A stretch of DNA of 64,000 bases. It comes from M3007 sp035299505. GTDB lineage: Bacteria; Bacteroidota; Bacteroidia; Chitinophagales; Saprospiraceae. This document shows positions 25,634-33,611 of the stretch, piece after piece. Both the position numbers and the translations under genes were made by a program. The DNA is taken from NCBI GenBank assembly GCA_035299505.1, contig DATGWL010000129.1, forward strand, positions 7,744 through 71,743, written 5' to 3'. Every line of letters begins with the position of its first letter. Position 1 is the first letter of the stretch. The notes beneath the pieces are model-generated. The model did not search any database. It was not told where the DNA came from and worked only from the letters and a program-made list of their open reading frames with translations.

Positions 25634-27079
25634 ATGGAAAAAGAGCTACTCGAGCACGGCCTGAATATGAACCGCCGCAAATTCCTTTCCCGCCTGAGTA
25701 TCGGTTTGGGAAGTGTTGCGCTGGGTTCTTTACTCATTCCGGATTTGTTTTCCGGCGATGATGAAGAGGCCATTATGGCGGGCTTACCACATTTCGCACC
25801 CAAGGCCAAACGGGTTATTTACCTGTTCCAAAATGGAGCGCCTTCTCAACTGGACCTGTACGACTACAAGCCAAAATTGAGGGAAATGCAGGGGCAGGAT
25901 TTGCCTGCTTCCATCAGAATGGGGCAACGACTGACGGGTATGACTGCCAATCAGAAAGCCTTTCCGCTGGCTGGTTCCAAGTTTAATTTCAATCAATATG
26001 GCGAGCATGGCATGTGGTTGAGCGAATTGCTGCCATACACCTCCAAGGTGGTGGACGATATTTGTTTCATCAGAACCCTCTACACCGAGGCTATTAACCA
26101 CGACCCTGCCCTCACCTTTTTCCAAACCGGCGCACAGGTAGGCAACCGGCCAAGTATGGGCGCCTGGTTGAGTTACGGACTCGGCAGCGCCAACAAAAAT
26201 CTGCCGGCGTTCTGCGTGCTGCTTTCCAAAGGCAAGGGCAACAGTCAGGGCGTGTACTCCAAGCTTTGGACCAATGGATTCCTGGATTCTATTCACCAGG
26301 GTGTGCAGTTTAGCAGTGGCGAAAACCCTGTGTTATATCTGAACAATCCGGAAGGAATTGATAAAACCGACCGCAGAAAAATGCTGGATCAGGTGGCCAA
26401 ACTGAATGAGGAAAACTATCAGAATTACGGCGATCCGGAAATTAAGGCCAAAATTCAGCAGTATGAAATGGCCTACCGCATGCAAACTGCCATACCGGAA
26501 GTAACAGACATCAGTAAAGAGCCAGAGAGCATTGTAAAATTATACGGGCCAGAATGCCTTGTGCCAGGCACCTATGCAGCTAATTGCCTGTTAGCCAGAA
26601 AGTTATCAGAAAGTGGCGTGCGTTTTGTACAGCTTTATCACCAGGGTTGGGATGCGCATGATAATCTCCCCTCTCAGATTGTGGGGCAATGCAAAGACAC
26701 CGATCAGGCCTCTGCTGCACTGATTACCGACCTCAAACAACGGGGCTTGCTGGATGAAACCCTGGTTATCTGGGGCGGTGAATTTGGAAGAACCAACTAT
26801 TGTCAGGGGGTATTAACAGCCGATAACTACGGCAGGGATCACCATCCGCGTTGTTTCACCATCTGGATGGCCGGAGGCGGCATCAAACCAGGTGTGTACG
26901 GCGAAACTGACGAGTTTGGCTACAACATTGCCTCCAATCCTGTTCACGTGCACGATTTCCACGCCACCGCACTGCATCTGATGGGTTTAGATCATGAAAA
27001 ACTGGTGTACAAGCATCTTGGCCGGCGGTATAGGCTGACTGATGTGCATGGGAATGTTGTAAAAGATATCATCGCTTAG
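25634..27079 (+). CDS. DUF1501 family protein (Tat-exported, sulfatase/phosphatase-like fold)
   Basis: A 481-aa protein with a twin-arginine-type signal (MNRRKFLSRLSIGLGSVALG); the annotated ATG at 25634 adds 11 residues. DUF1501 hallmarks: YLFQNGAPSQLDLYDYKP, SELLPYTSKVVDDICFIRTLYTEAINHDPA, the GAWLSYGLGS block, and HQGWDAHDNL, WGGEFGRTNYCQG, YGRDHHPRCFTIWMAGGGIK. These resemble the alkaline phosphatase/sulfatase superfamily metal sites, though no activity has been fixed for the family. DUF1501 genes are usually paired with DUF1549/DUF1553 genes, as here (2 bp apart). The 3' end supplies one copy of a 17-bp direct repeat. Confidence 0.93.
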   Translation: MEKELLEHGLNMNRRKFLSRLSIGLGSVALGSLLIPDLFSGDDEEAIMAGLPHFAPKAKRVIYLFQNGAPSQLDLYDYKPKLREMQGQDLPASIRMGQRLTGMTANQKAFPLAGSKFNFNQYGEHGMWLSELLPYTSKVVDDICFIRTLYTEAINHDPALTFFQTGAQVGNRPSMGAWLSYGLGSANKNLPAFCVLLSKGKGNSQGVYSKLWTNGFLDSIHQGVQFSSGENPVLYLNNPEGIDKTDRRKMLDQVAKLNEENYQNYGDPEIKAKIQQYEMAYRMQTAIPEVTDISKEPESIVKLYGPECLVPGTYAANCLLARKLSESGVRFVQLYHQGWDAHDNLPSQIVGQCKDTDQASAALITDLKQRGLLDETLVIWGGEFGRTNYCQGVLTADNYGRDHHPRCFTIWMAGGGIKPGVYGETDEFGYNIASNPVHVHDFHATALHLMGLDHEKLVYKHLGRRYRLTDVHGNVVKDIIA

Positions 27080-27368
27080 GGTTGATGACCGATGGGCGAT
27101 TGAGAGAATGGTATAGCTTTCTGATTCAGCCTTGATTTGGCCGTAATTTTCCCAAAAATCTCGCTCCGCCGTAGCTGTTGGCGAGGACGCCAACAGCGGA
27201 AAGGAGAGATAAATTTTAGCTAAACGTAATTGATAACCAATGCTTTGTTCCGTTGTTGGCGTCCTCGCCAACAACATCGGCGGAGCGAAATACCAGAAGA
27301 AAAACACTTAACCTGACGGCTATGGCGTCCTCACCAACAACATCGGTAGGGAAAGATATCATTGCTTA
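27062..27368. repeat. 17-bp direct repeats flanking a palindromic insert
   Basis: AAAGATATCATCGCTTA (27062-27078, inside the DUF1501 3' end) recurs as AAAGATATCATTGCTTA (27352-27368), one mismatch. Between them lies a long imperfect palindrome (27161-27195 against 27254-27288) and a third, partial copy of its arm (27324-27350). The 300-bp gap holds no gene. It may be a REP/MITE-like insertion or the scar of a local duplication. Confidence 0.7.
27161..27288. repeat. Nested inverted repeat with 35-nt arms
   Basis: Arms 27161-27195 and 27254-27288 match at about 31 of 35 positions. Each arm contains its own short palindrome around TGTTGGCGAGGACGCCAACA. The spacer is 58 nt. The layout resembles a REP doublet. 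Confidence 0.8.
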
Positions 27369-27379
27369 ATCTGATACAT

Positions 27380-28408
27380 ATGGATCGAAGAAGTTTTTGT
27401 CTTAACGCAGCGCTGGGTACAGCAGGTACATTTTTAGTGCCCAAAATGCTGGCTGATCATGGCGTTATTCTGGGCCACAACCAGAAAAAATACAAAATCA
27501 GCACCCGCTGGAGTCAGGCTGATGTGGCCCGGAATCCTGTGAATGATTGCCATGAGATGGTACAGGATAGTCGTGGACGCATTCTCCTGCTGACCAACGA
27601 AACCCGCAATAATGTGCTGATTTATGATAAAAACGGTAAAATGCTGGAAGCCTGGGGCACTGAATACCCGGGCGCTCACGGTTTGACGCTGTTTAATGAA
27701 AACGGCACGGATGTCCTGTTTATCTGCGACAACCAACGGCACCAGGTGATAAAAACCAGCATTGATGGCCGTGTTTTGATGACCCTGGATTATCCAAAAG
27801 AGGCCGAGGTGTATGCTTCCAAAGAAGCTTATATTCCTACAGAAACGGCAATTGCGCCCAATGGCGATATTTATGTGGCAGATGGATATGGGCAGGATTA
27901 CATCATTCAGTACGACGCCAACGGTCGCTACATCCGGCATTTTGGTGGTCGTGGCGAAGGAGCCGAATACCTGAAAAATGCCCACGGGGTTTGTCTGGAT
28001 CTTAGAAATCCGGCACAACCCAGCCTGATCGTTACTTCTCGTGAGCAAAATGCTTTCAAACGGTATGATCTGGAGGGTAACTATTTGAGTACCATTGCTT
28101 TGCCTGGCGCCTGGGTGTGTCGGCCGGTGATCAGGGGTACTTACCTGTATGCCGCAGTGTTGCAATCCAGCAGCAGGCCCTGGCAAAAGTCAGGTTTTGT
28201 AACCATTTTGGACCAAAGTGACCGGGTAGTATCAAACCTGGGCGGCTCTGAACCGCTGTATGAAAACGAAAGCCTGGCCGAGATGTACCAAACCATCCGG
28301 GCTTTCCAGTACCCACATGATGTGTGTATTGACGATGAAGAAAACATGTACGTTGCCCAGTGGAATTCCGGCAAAGTGTACCCATACAAATTAGAACCGG
28401 TGGTATGA
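27380..28408 (+). CDS. Tat-exported NHL/six-bladed beta-propeller protein
   Basis: A 342-aa protein from the ATG at 27380 (MDRRSFCLNAALGTAGTFLVP), a Tat-like signal; a TTG further upstream lies in the repeat. The rest repeats propeller blades: GRILLLTNETRNNVLIYDKNGKML, VLFICDNQRHQVIKTSIDGRV, NGDIYVADGYGQDYIIQYDANGRY, and a last blade DDEENMYVAQWNSGKVYPYKL. This is the NHL or 6-bladed propeller pattern, often a binding platform or a peptidylglycine-type fold; no catalytic site was evident. Its stop overlaps the next gene by 4 nt, placing it in the DUF1549/DUF1501 cluster. Confidence 0.87.
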   Translation: MDRRSFCLNAALGTAGTFLVPKMLADHGVILGHNQKKYKISTRWSQADVARNPVNDCHEMVQDSRGRILLLTNETRNNVLIYDKNGKMLEAWGTEYPGAHGLTLFNENGTDVLFICDNQRHQVIKTSIDGRVLMTLDYPKEAEVYASKEAYIPTETAIAPNGDIYVADGYGQDYIIQYDANGRYIRHFGGRGEGAEYLKNAHGVCLDLRNPAQPSLIVTSREQNAFKRYDLEGNYLSTIALPGAWVCRPVIRGTYLYAAVLQSSSRPWQKSGFVTILDQSDRVVSNLGGSEPLYENESLAEMYQTIRAFQYPHDVCIDDEENMYVAQWNSGKVYPYKLEPVV

Positions 28409-29205
28409 GCAAAAACAGTAAGCAATCCTTTTTTGCAGGCATTTTGATCTTTTTCAGTGTGCTGGCATCGGCGCAGGACACCTTTCAACTGGCGCCTCCC
28501 TTATTGCGCTTCCCGAGCATCTTTTTTGACCGTAGTGTGCAGGTTGAGGCTGAGTTTCGGCAGCCGGAATCAAGCATTCGTTATACCCTGAATGGCTGGA
28601 TTCCTACGGAAGAATCGCCCGTGTTCGACAAGCCGGTGAACATCAGCAAGCCGGTTACCAAACTGAGTGTGCGCACCTTTGCCAAAGGGTATATGCCTTC
28701 TGAAATGGTGCAGGTGAATTTTTACAAAATGGGCAAAAAGGCCAAAACCCTCCGGGCGCCACTCCCCCACCCCAAGTACCTGGGCACGGGAACTGATGCC
28801 CTTCAGGATGGACTTGGCGGAAATACCGATCACAACAGCAAAACCTGGCTTGGATATCAGGATTCGGTAATGATTGAACTGGAGTTTGGCGACAAAACCT
28901 CGCTGGAACAAATCATGATTAATACCCTGGAAAACCAAAATGCCTGGATTTTTCAGCCTTCTTCCATCTCAGTATATGGGTGGGACTATCTTTTTGGCAG
29001 GTGGCGCCCTATTGGAGGTTCCAGGCCAGACAGTGGAGAGCGGCAGCCGGATGTGCGTTGTGCCATGCAAACAGTTACTATTCCAAAACCCATTAAAACC
29101 GATAGATACAGATTGATTATCAGGTCATTACAAGAAATTCCAGTCTGGCATCCCGGCAAGGGCAAACCAGCCTGGTTATTTATAGACGAGTTAATCCTGC
29201 ATTAA
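28405..29205 (+). CDS. Exported protein with chitobiase-C-like and discoidin-like domains
   Basis: A 266-aa protein starting MSKNSKQSFF, overlapping the propeller gene (ATGA). Signal peptide to about residue 24 (VLASAQ). Residues 30-115 resemble the CHB_HEX C-terminal domain (SIRYTLNGWIPTEESPVF, RTFAKGYMPSEMVQVNFYK). Residues 125-266 are discoidin/F5-8C-like: LGYQDSVMIELEF, SISVYGWD, ending IPVWHPGKGKPAWLFIDELIL. The same two-domain module ends the next protein. Likely a carbohydrate- or surface-binding accessory subunit of the cluster. No catalytic residues recognised. Confidence 0.8.
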   Translation: MSKNSKQSFFAGILIFFSVLASAQDTFQLAPPLLRFPSIFFDRSVQVEAEFRQPESSIRYTLNGWIPTEESPVFDKPVNISKPVTKLSVRTFAKGYMPSEMVQVNFYKMGKKAKTLRAPLPHPKYLGTGTDALQDGLGGNTDHNSKTWLGYQDSVMIELEFGDKTSLEQIMINTLENQNAWIFQPSSISVYGWDYLFGRWRPIGGSRPDSGERQPDVRCAMQTVTIPKPIKTDRYRLIIRSLQEIPVWHPGKGKPAWLFIDELILH

Positions 29206-31347
29206 ATGAAGCCGAATTTCTGGATTACGTTCCTGACCAATGGCAGTATTGCCCTGAACAGTATGCTGCTTTTTCTGGCACTCTTCGGCAGTAGCATGCA
29301 GTTGCCGGCCTGGTTGCAGGTATTGGGGAGAATACACCCACTGGTGCTGCATTTCCCGATTGTACTGATTTGTGTAGCCGTTTTGCTGGAGTGGTCGGAA
29401 AACAGGGAATTGCTGCCCTGGAAAGACTGGTTACTCGCTGCCTCGACTTTTGTGGCGGCATTTTCTGCCTTGGCCGGACTATTCCTGTCAAAAGAAGGTG
29501 GTTATGAGCCTGGCGTTTTGAGCTGGCACCAGTGGACCGGAACCGGCGTTTCTTTAGGCGCCTTTGCATGGTGGACTTTCAGGAGTAAACTGCGTGGTAA
29601 TCAAGGGATTAGCCGGATATTTTCTGTCACATTTTTGGTATTGGTTGCCGTTGCAGGACATTATGGCGCTACCCTGACGCATGGCGACAATTACCTGCTG
29701 GCGCCTGTTTTGCCACAAAAAGAAACGGAGGCTGCAACGCCTGAATCGGCACTGGTGTTTGCACATGTGGTGCGACCCATTTTGAAAGAGAAATGTATGA
29801 GTTGTCACAATCCTGGCAAACAGAAAGGGGATTTAAACATGGAAACAGAGGCTTCTCTGTTGAAAGGCGGCAAAAATGGTCCGCTTTGGGACCTGCAAGC
29901 GCCGGATCTGGGTCTTTTGTTGCGCCGAATACATTTGCCGGTAGAAGAAAAGGAGCACATGCCGCCCAAGGGTAAATCTCCGCTTACTCCGGACGAAATG
30001 ACCATTTTGCAGCTCTGGATTAAAGGCGGCGCCAGTTTTGCCACCCGGGTAAGCGATCTGCCAGCAGGAGATACCCTCCGCATCCTGGCAGAGGCCAGGC
30101 TCAAACCGGCAGCTCCCCTCTCCTACCCTTTTAAGGCGGCGGACGAACAAACGGTGCAATCCCTGAATTCAGATTATCGCGCAGTATATCCACTTTCGCT
30201 GAATAGTCCGGCGCTGGGCGTGTCGTTTTACGGCATTTCCGCCTTTAAAAGCGAGGATCTAAAAGCCTTACAAGTAGTTCAGGATCAGGTAGTTGAATTG
30301 AACTTAAACCAGATGCCGGTCAAAGAAGAGGATCTATCAACAGTAGGTTCGTTTAAACATTTGCGCAAGCTGAATCTGGCCTCCACCGGCATTACCGGCG
30401 CCGGACTGACGAACCTCAAAGGACTGAAAGAGTTGCAGGAACTGGTGTTGTCGGGCACGGCGGTACAGGCTTCACATTTGACCTTTTTGGCAGAATTGCC
30501 GGCCTTGAAGCAGGTGTTTTTATGGAATACCGGAGTTGGCGCACAGGATTTGGAGCAATTGCGCAAGAGCTATCCTGGCATAAGGTTTAATGAAGGATTT
30601 ACAGGCGCTGGCGTAGTAGCCAAACTCAATGCCCCCATTATTGAATCGGGTGAGCAGGTTTTTTCGGCCTTTACCAAGGTTAAGTTGAAGAACTTCATCC
30701 AGGGCGCCGAACTGCGTTATACCCTGGATGGCACACAGCCGGATAGTATTCATGCGCATGTATACACAGGCGACAGCATTACCATTGATCGCTCCTGTGC
30801 CCTCAAGGCGCGGGCTTTTTTACCCGGCTGGATCAGCAGCGAGACCTCCAGTCGCGATTTTTACAAATCCGGCATTATTCCAGACTCCATTGTGCTAAGC
30901 TATCCACCCAACCCCCAATACAAAGCGCAGGGAGGTAAGTCGCTGGCAGATTTGAAGATTGGCGATACCGATTTCAGGACCAACAAGTGGCTGGGATACA
31001 AGGAAACCCCGTTTGAGGCCATTTTTCAATTCAGGCAGCCCAAATCATTGCGTGCACTTTCTTTCAGCACCTTGGTAGACATTGGCAGTTATATTATGCC
31101 GGCGGCCGAATTGCAGGTGTGGGGTTGTTTGGATGGCAGGAATTGGAAATTGTTGAAAAAACTAATTCCCGAACAGCCGCAGAAATTAGGCATGCCCGGG
31201 TATAAACAAGGCTATACACTGTCATTTCCGGCCCAGGAAGTGAAATATCTGAAATTAGTGGCCAAACCGGTATCCAAACTCCCTGCCTGGCATCCGGGTA
31301 AGGGGGATCTGGGTTGGGTGTTTATTGATGAGATATTTGCGGAATGA
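29206..31347 (+). CDS. DUF2231-like membrane protein with heme-c, LRR and chitobiase-C/discoidin-like modules
   Basis: A 713-aa protein whose ATG directly follows the upstream stop. Four TM segments in residues 10-160 resemble DUF2231 (LHFPIVLICVAVLLEW). A PSCyt1 heme domain follows (VRPILKEKCMSCHNPGKQKGDL, CxxCH near 196-200, and EKEHMPPKGKSPLT). Leucine-rich repeats span about 360-450 (LRKLNLASTGITGAGLTNLKGLKEL). A chitobiase-C-like domain lies near 478-560 and a discoidin-like domain near 560-713, ending LPAWHPGKGDLGWVFIDEIF. Such PSCyt1 multi-domain anchors are known mainly from Planctomycetes and Verrucomicrobia. Probably a membrane-anchored periplasmic heme protein of this cluster. Confidence 0.85.
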   Translation: MKPNFWITFLTNGSIALNSMLLFLALFGSSMQLPAWLQVLGRIHPLVLHFPIVLICVAVLLEWSENRELLPWKDWLLAASTFVAAFSALAGLFLSKEGGYEPGVLSWHQWTGTGVSLGAFAWWTFRSKLRGNQGISRIFSVTFLVLVAVAGHYGATLTHGDNYLLAPVLPQKETEAATPESALVFAHVVRPILKEKCMSCHNPGKQKGDLNMETEASLLKGGKNGPLWDLQAPDLGLLLRRIHLPVEEKEHMPPKGKSPLTPDEMTILQLWIKGGASFATRVSDLPAGDTLRILAEARLKPAAPLSYPFKAADEQTVQSLNSDYRAVYPLSLNSPALGVSFYGISAFKSEDLKALQVVQDQVVELNLNQMPVKEEDLSTVGSFKHLRKLNLASTGITGAGLTNLKGLKELQELVLSGTAVQASHLTFLAELPALKQVFLWNTGVGAQDLEQLRKSYPGIRFNEGFTGAGVVAKLNAPIIESGEQVFSAFTKVKLKNFIQGAELRYTLDGTQPDSIHAHVYTGDSITIDRSCALKARAFLPGWISSETSSRDFYKSGIIPDSIVLSYPPNPQYKAQGGKSLADLKIGDTDFRTNKWLGYKETPFEAIFQFRQPKSLRALSFSTLVDIGSYIMPAAELQVWGCLDGRNWKLLKKLIPEQPQKLGMPGYKQGYTLSFPAQEVKYLKLVAKPVSKLPAWHPGKGDLGWVFIDEIFAE

Positions 31348-31348
31348 G

Positions 31349-31368
31349 CCCCGCCATTAAGGGCGGGG
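31349..31368 (+). terminator. GC-rich hairpin after the cluster
   Basis: CCCCGCC pairs with GGCGGGG around ATTAAG, directly after the stop of the 713-aa gene. There is no U tract, so it may attenuate rather than end transcription before the ABC genes. Confidence 0.5.
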
Positions 31369-31393
31369 AAATCATACCTGTAATACCATATAA

Positions 31394-32329
31394 ATGTCTG
31401 ATAATCAAACATTAGAGCATTATTTCAGACTCCAAAAGAGCCTGCTGGAGCGTTGGATAGCAGACATTGGCCTGCCTGTCTGGGCTGGTTACCTGCTGGC
31501 TGTGGCGGCCTTTCTTTTGGGCAATCTGATCTTGTTTTACAAAACAGATTTAGCGCCCTACCTGCTGATGCTATTAGGTGGATTGGTGCTTCTTTCTTTT
31601 AACCAGCCCGATAAAATCAACTTTCTGCAGGCAGTCTATCCGGCCCCTGTTTTTCGCAAAATCAGACTGCTGGAATGTCTGGCGCCTACCCTACCCTTTT
31701 TGCTGGTGCTGGGCTGGGTGCAGGCGTTTCTGCCATTGCTTTTGTTGGCCGGGTTTGCGGTTTTGGTAGCTTATTCCAGCGGCTTGCGTGTATCCCGCAT
31801 CCCTTTGCCTACCCCGTTTGGAAGTCAGCCATTCGAATTTTTGGTAGGCTTTCGGAGTACCTTTATTTGGTTGTTGGCGGTGCATGGGCTGTTGGCAATT
31901 GGATTGATTACCGGCAATGTTAACCTGGGGCTGTTTGCCCTGATGCTGGTGTTTGCCACTACCCTCTCCTACTATGGGCAGCCGGAAGACCGGTATTGGG
32001 TTTGGTTACATAATGATCGGGCGGAGGCGTTTCTTTGGCTAAAAATAAAAACAGCCTGGCGCCACAGCCTGATGCTAGCAGCACCGTGCGCCTTGATACT
32101 AATGGGGTTTTATCCTGCCTACTGGTATATTGTACTGGCCATAGTGGTCATCGGGTTGGTGTACCTCAGTTGCTTTGTGCTGGGCAAATACCTCAATTAC
32201 CCGCAACAGATGATGGTAGCGCAAAGTATTGTACTGGGCGTGGGTTTGTTTATGCCTCTGTTGTTGTTTTGGCTGTTGCCTTTCTTTTACCGAAAATCTG
32301 TGTTGAAATTAAAAGCGATCCTGTCATGA
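31394..32329 (+). CDS. Polytopic membrane protein, probable ABC transporter permease
   Basis: A 311-aa protein with about eight hydrophobic segments. It starts MSDNQTLEHYFRLQKSLLERWIAD, a soluble amphipathic lead, and ends FWLLPFFYRKSVLKLKAILS. No permease family was recognised by motif. Its stop overlaps the start of an ABC ATPase (ATGA), so the pair is likely a two-component ABC system. It is 46 bp after the 713-aa gene, with a hairpin between, so it may be cotranscribed at a lower level. Confidence 0.7.
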   Translation: MSDNQTLEHYFRLQKSLLERWIADIGLPVWAGYLLAVAAFLLGNLILFYKTDLAPYLLMLLGGLVLLSFNQPDKINFLQAVYPAPVFRKIRLLECLAPTLPFLLVLGWVQAFLPLLLLAGFAVLVAYSSGLRVSRIPLPTPFGSQPFEFLVGFRSTFIWLLAVHGLLAIGLITGNVNLGLFALMLVFATTLSYYGQPEDRYWVWLHNDRAEAFLWLKIKTAWRHSLMLAAPCALILMGFYPAYWYIVLAIVVIGLVYLSCFVLGKYLNYPQQMMVAQSIVLGVGLFMPLLLFWLLPFFYRKSVLKLKAILS

Positions 32330-33015
32330 TCACTATGAAGCATGTAAACAAGTCGTATGGCAACCATCAGGTGCTCTACGATATTCAGGCCGCTTTTGAG
32401 CCCGGGTGTGTGTACGGGATTGTGGGCGAAAACGGAGCCGGCAAAACAACCTTATTCAAGTGTTTGCTGGGGCTTGAGACATACGAAGGCCAGGTGGAAA
32501 GCAAATGGCAGCCCTTAAAGGATCATCTTGGCTGGCTGCCCACAGAGTCATACTTTTTCCCGTACATGACCGGCAGGGAGTACCTGCAACTGGTGTGCAA
32601 TGCCCGCAAAACCGAGCTGGGCGATGCCACGGAGAAAAACATATTTGACCTGCCCCTGGATGAATTTGCCGTGCACTACTCCACCGGCATGAAGAAAAAA
32701 CTGGCCTTACTGGGCATTTTACTGCAACCCAACGAGGTGTTCATCCTGGATGAGCCTTTCAACGGCGTGGATATTCAAAGCAATATCCTGATTACCGAAA
32801 TCATTCTCCGACTCCGTTCGCTGGGAAAAACCGTGTTGATCTCCTCCCATATTTTCTCCACCCTGCGCGATACCTGCGATGAGATTTTATTGCTTCAGCA
32901 AGGCCGCATCACCCAAAAAGTGGCTAAAGCTGACTTTGATCAGTTAGAGCGGGAAATGAAAGATGTGAGTATTGGGGATCGGGTGGATAGGCTTTTGGGG
33001 GGAGTACATGAGTGA
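32326..33015 (+). CDS. ABC transporter ATP-binding protein
   Basis: A 229-aa ATPase from the ATG at 32326 (MITMKHVNKSYG); a longer frame starting at 32035 only overlaps the permease gene. Walker A GENGAGKTT, signature YSTGMKKKL (a variant of LSGGQ), Walker B VFILDEPF, and the H-loop SSHIF are present. The short ABCA/CcmA-like form suits export of a small molecule or lipid. The last codons begin a string of GAGTACATGAGTGAA repeats that continues downstream. Confidence 0.92.
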   Translation: MITMKHVNKSYGNHQVLYDIQAAFEPGCVYGIVGENGAGKTTLFKCLLGLETYEGQVESKWQPLKDHLGWLPTESYFFPYMTGREYLQLVCNARKTELGDATEKNIFDLPLDEFAVHYSTGMKKKLALLGILLQPNEVFILDEPFNGVDIQSNILITEIILRLRSLGKTVLISSHIFSTLRDTCDEILLLQQGRITQKVAKADFDQLEREMKDVSIGDRVDRLLGGVHE

Positions 33016-33126
33016 AGAGTACTTGAGTGAAGAGTACATGAGTACATGATTTAAGAGGGAATGCATTCGGCTTGGCATCCAAACCCATATTTAACCGAGC
33101 GCTATCCCCTCTCAAATCATGTACTC
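33002..33126. repeat. Short direct repeats and inverted repeat at the ABC gene 3' end
   Basis: GAGTACATGAGTGAAGAGTACTTGAGTGAAGAGTACATGAGTACATG is built from tandem variants of GAGTACNTGAGTGAA, starting in the ABC stop region. The final unit plus TTTAAGAGGG (to about 33058) pairs with the segment ending CAAATCATGTACTC near 33126. It may act as a terminator. Confidence 0.7.
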
Positions 33127-33611
33127 ATGTAATTTTCAATCATGTAATTCACATCATCGCCGCGCTTAGGTGTTTCGTTAGATCTCTATGACCCAGCGCA
33201 ACCCGCGTGGTTAGCCAGGCATTGCCTTCCAACTCATGGGCCATATATGATGTGTTCATTATTTTAACCACTCACGGACGTTTCGCTGGGTCAAAACCTG
33301 TCCTGATGAAGTAGGGACAGGTTTTGACCCAATCGCGGCGGTTGATGCCGTTTTACTATTGTGAGGGAAGACCAATCGCGGCGGAAGTTTAGTTGTCACG
33401 TACTGTCATTTTTATACATTATAGAACAAACAGAAGAACAATTGCCTCTTCTGCTGGAACAAAGCACCTGTAATCAGGTTTCACCATGTATGATCACTTG
33501 AATTAAAGTATTACTATCCGGCTGTTTTGTACCCAAGGTAATCGAAAAATCGGTATAAACACGATAGGTATGCGCTCAGGATTTACTTCGTTATCTTAAA
33601 AATTGCAACCT
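33127..33611. other. Noncoding region with nested hairpins, no intact gene
   Basis: Nothing here encodes a credible protein. An imperfect nested inverted repeat runs 33190-33292 (GACCCAGCG / CGCTGGGTC outer arms). It overlaps a perfect 16-bp hairpin 33288-33303 / 33315-33330. CCAATCGCGGCGG is repeated directly at 33329-33341 and 33372-33384, flanking one copy of a dispersed repeat. The last 200 bp is AT-rich and probably holds the promoter of the next gene, but no consensus box was found. Confidence 0.6.
33342..33384 (+). repeat. Dispersed intergenic repeat, copy 1
   Basis: GATGCCGTTTTACTATTGTG then AGGGAAGACC. The same core occurs at 35629, 36499 and, in part, 37860. Confidence 0.65.

Noticed and set aside
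32035..32325. N-terminal extension of the ABC ATPase
   Set aside because: It overlaps the permease gene in another frame and has no similarity to ATPases; the ATG at 32326 overlaps the permease stop as usual.
33002..33060. Possible CRISPR-like repeats (GAGTACATGAGTGAA units)
   Set aside because: Units are adjacent without spacers and only about 15 nt long; no cas genes nearby.
33415..33485. Possible transposase remnant (reads as IIEQTEEQLPLLLEQS)
   Set aside because: Only ~20 codons without stops, no inverted ends and no other matching piece.
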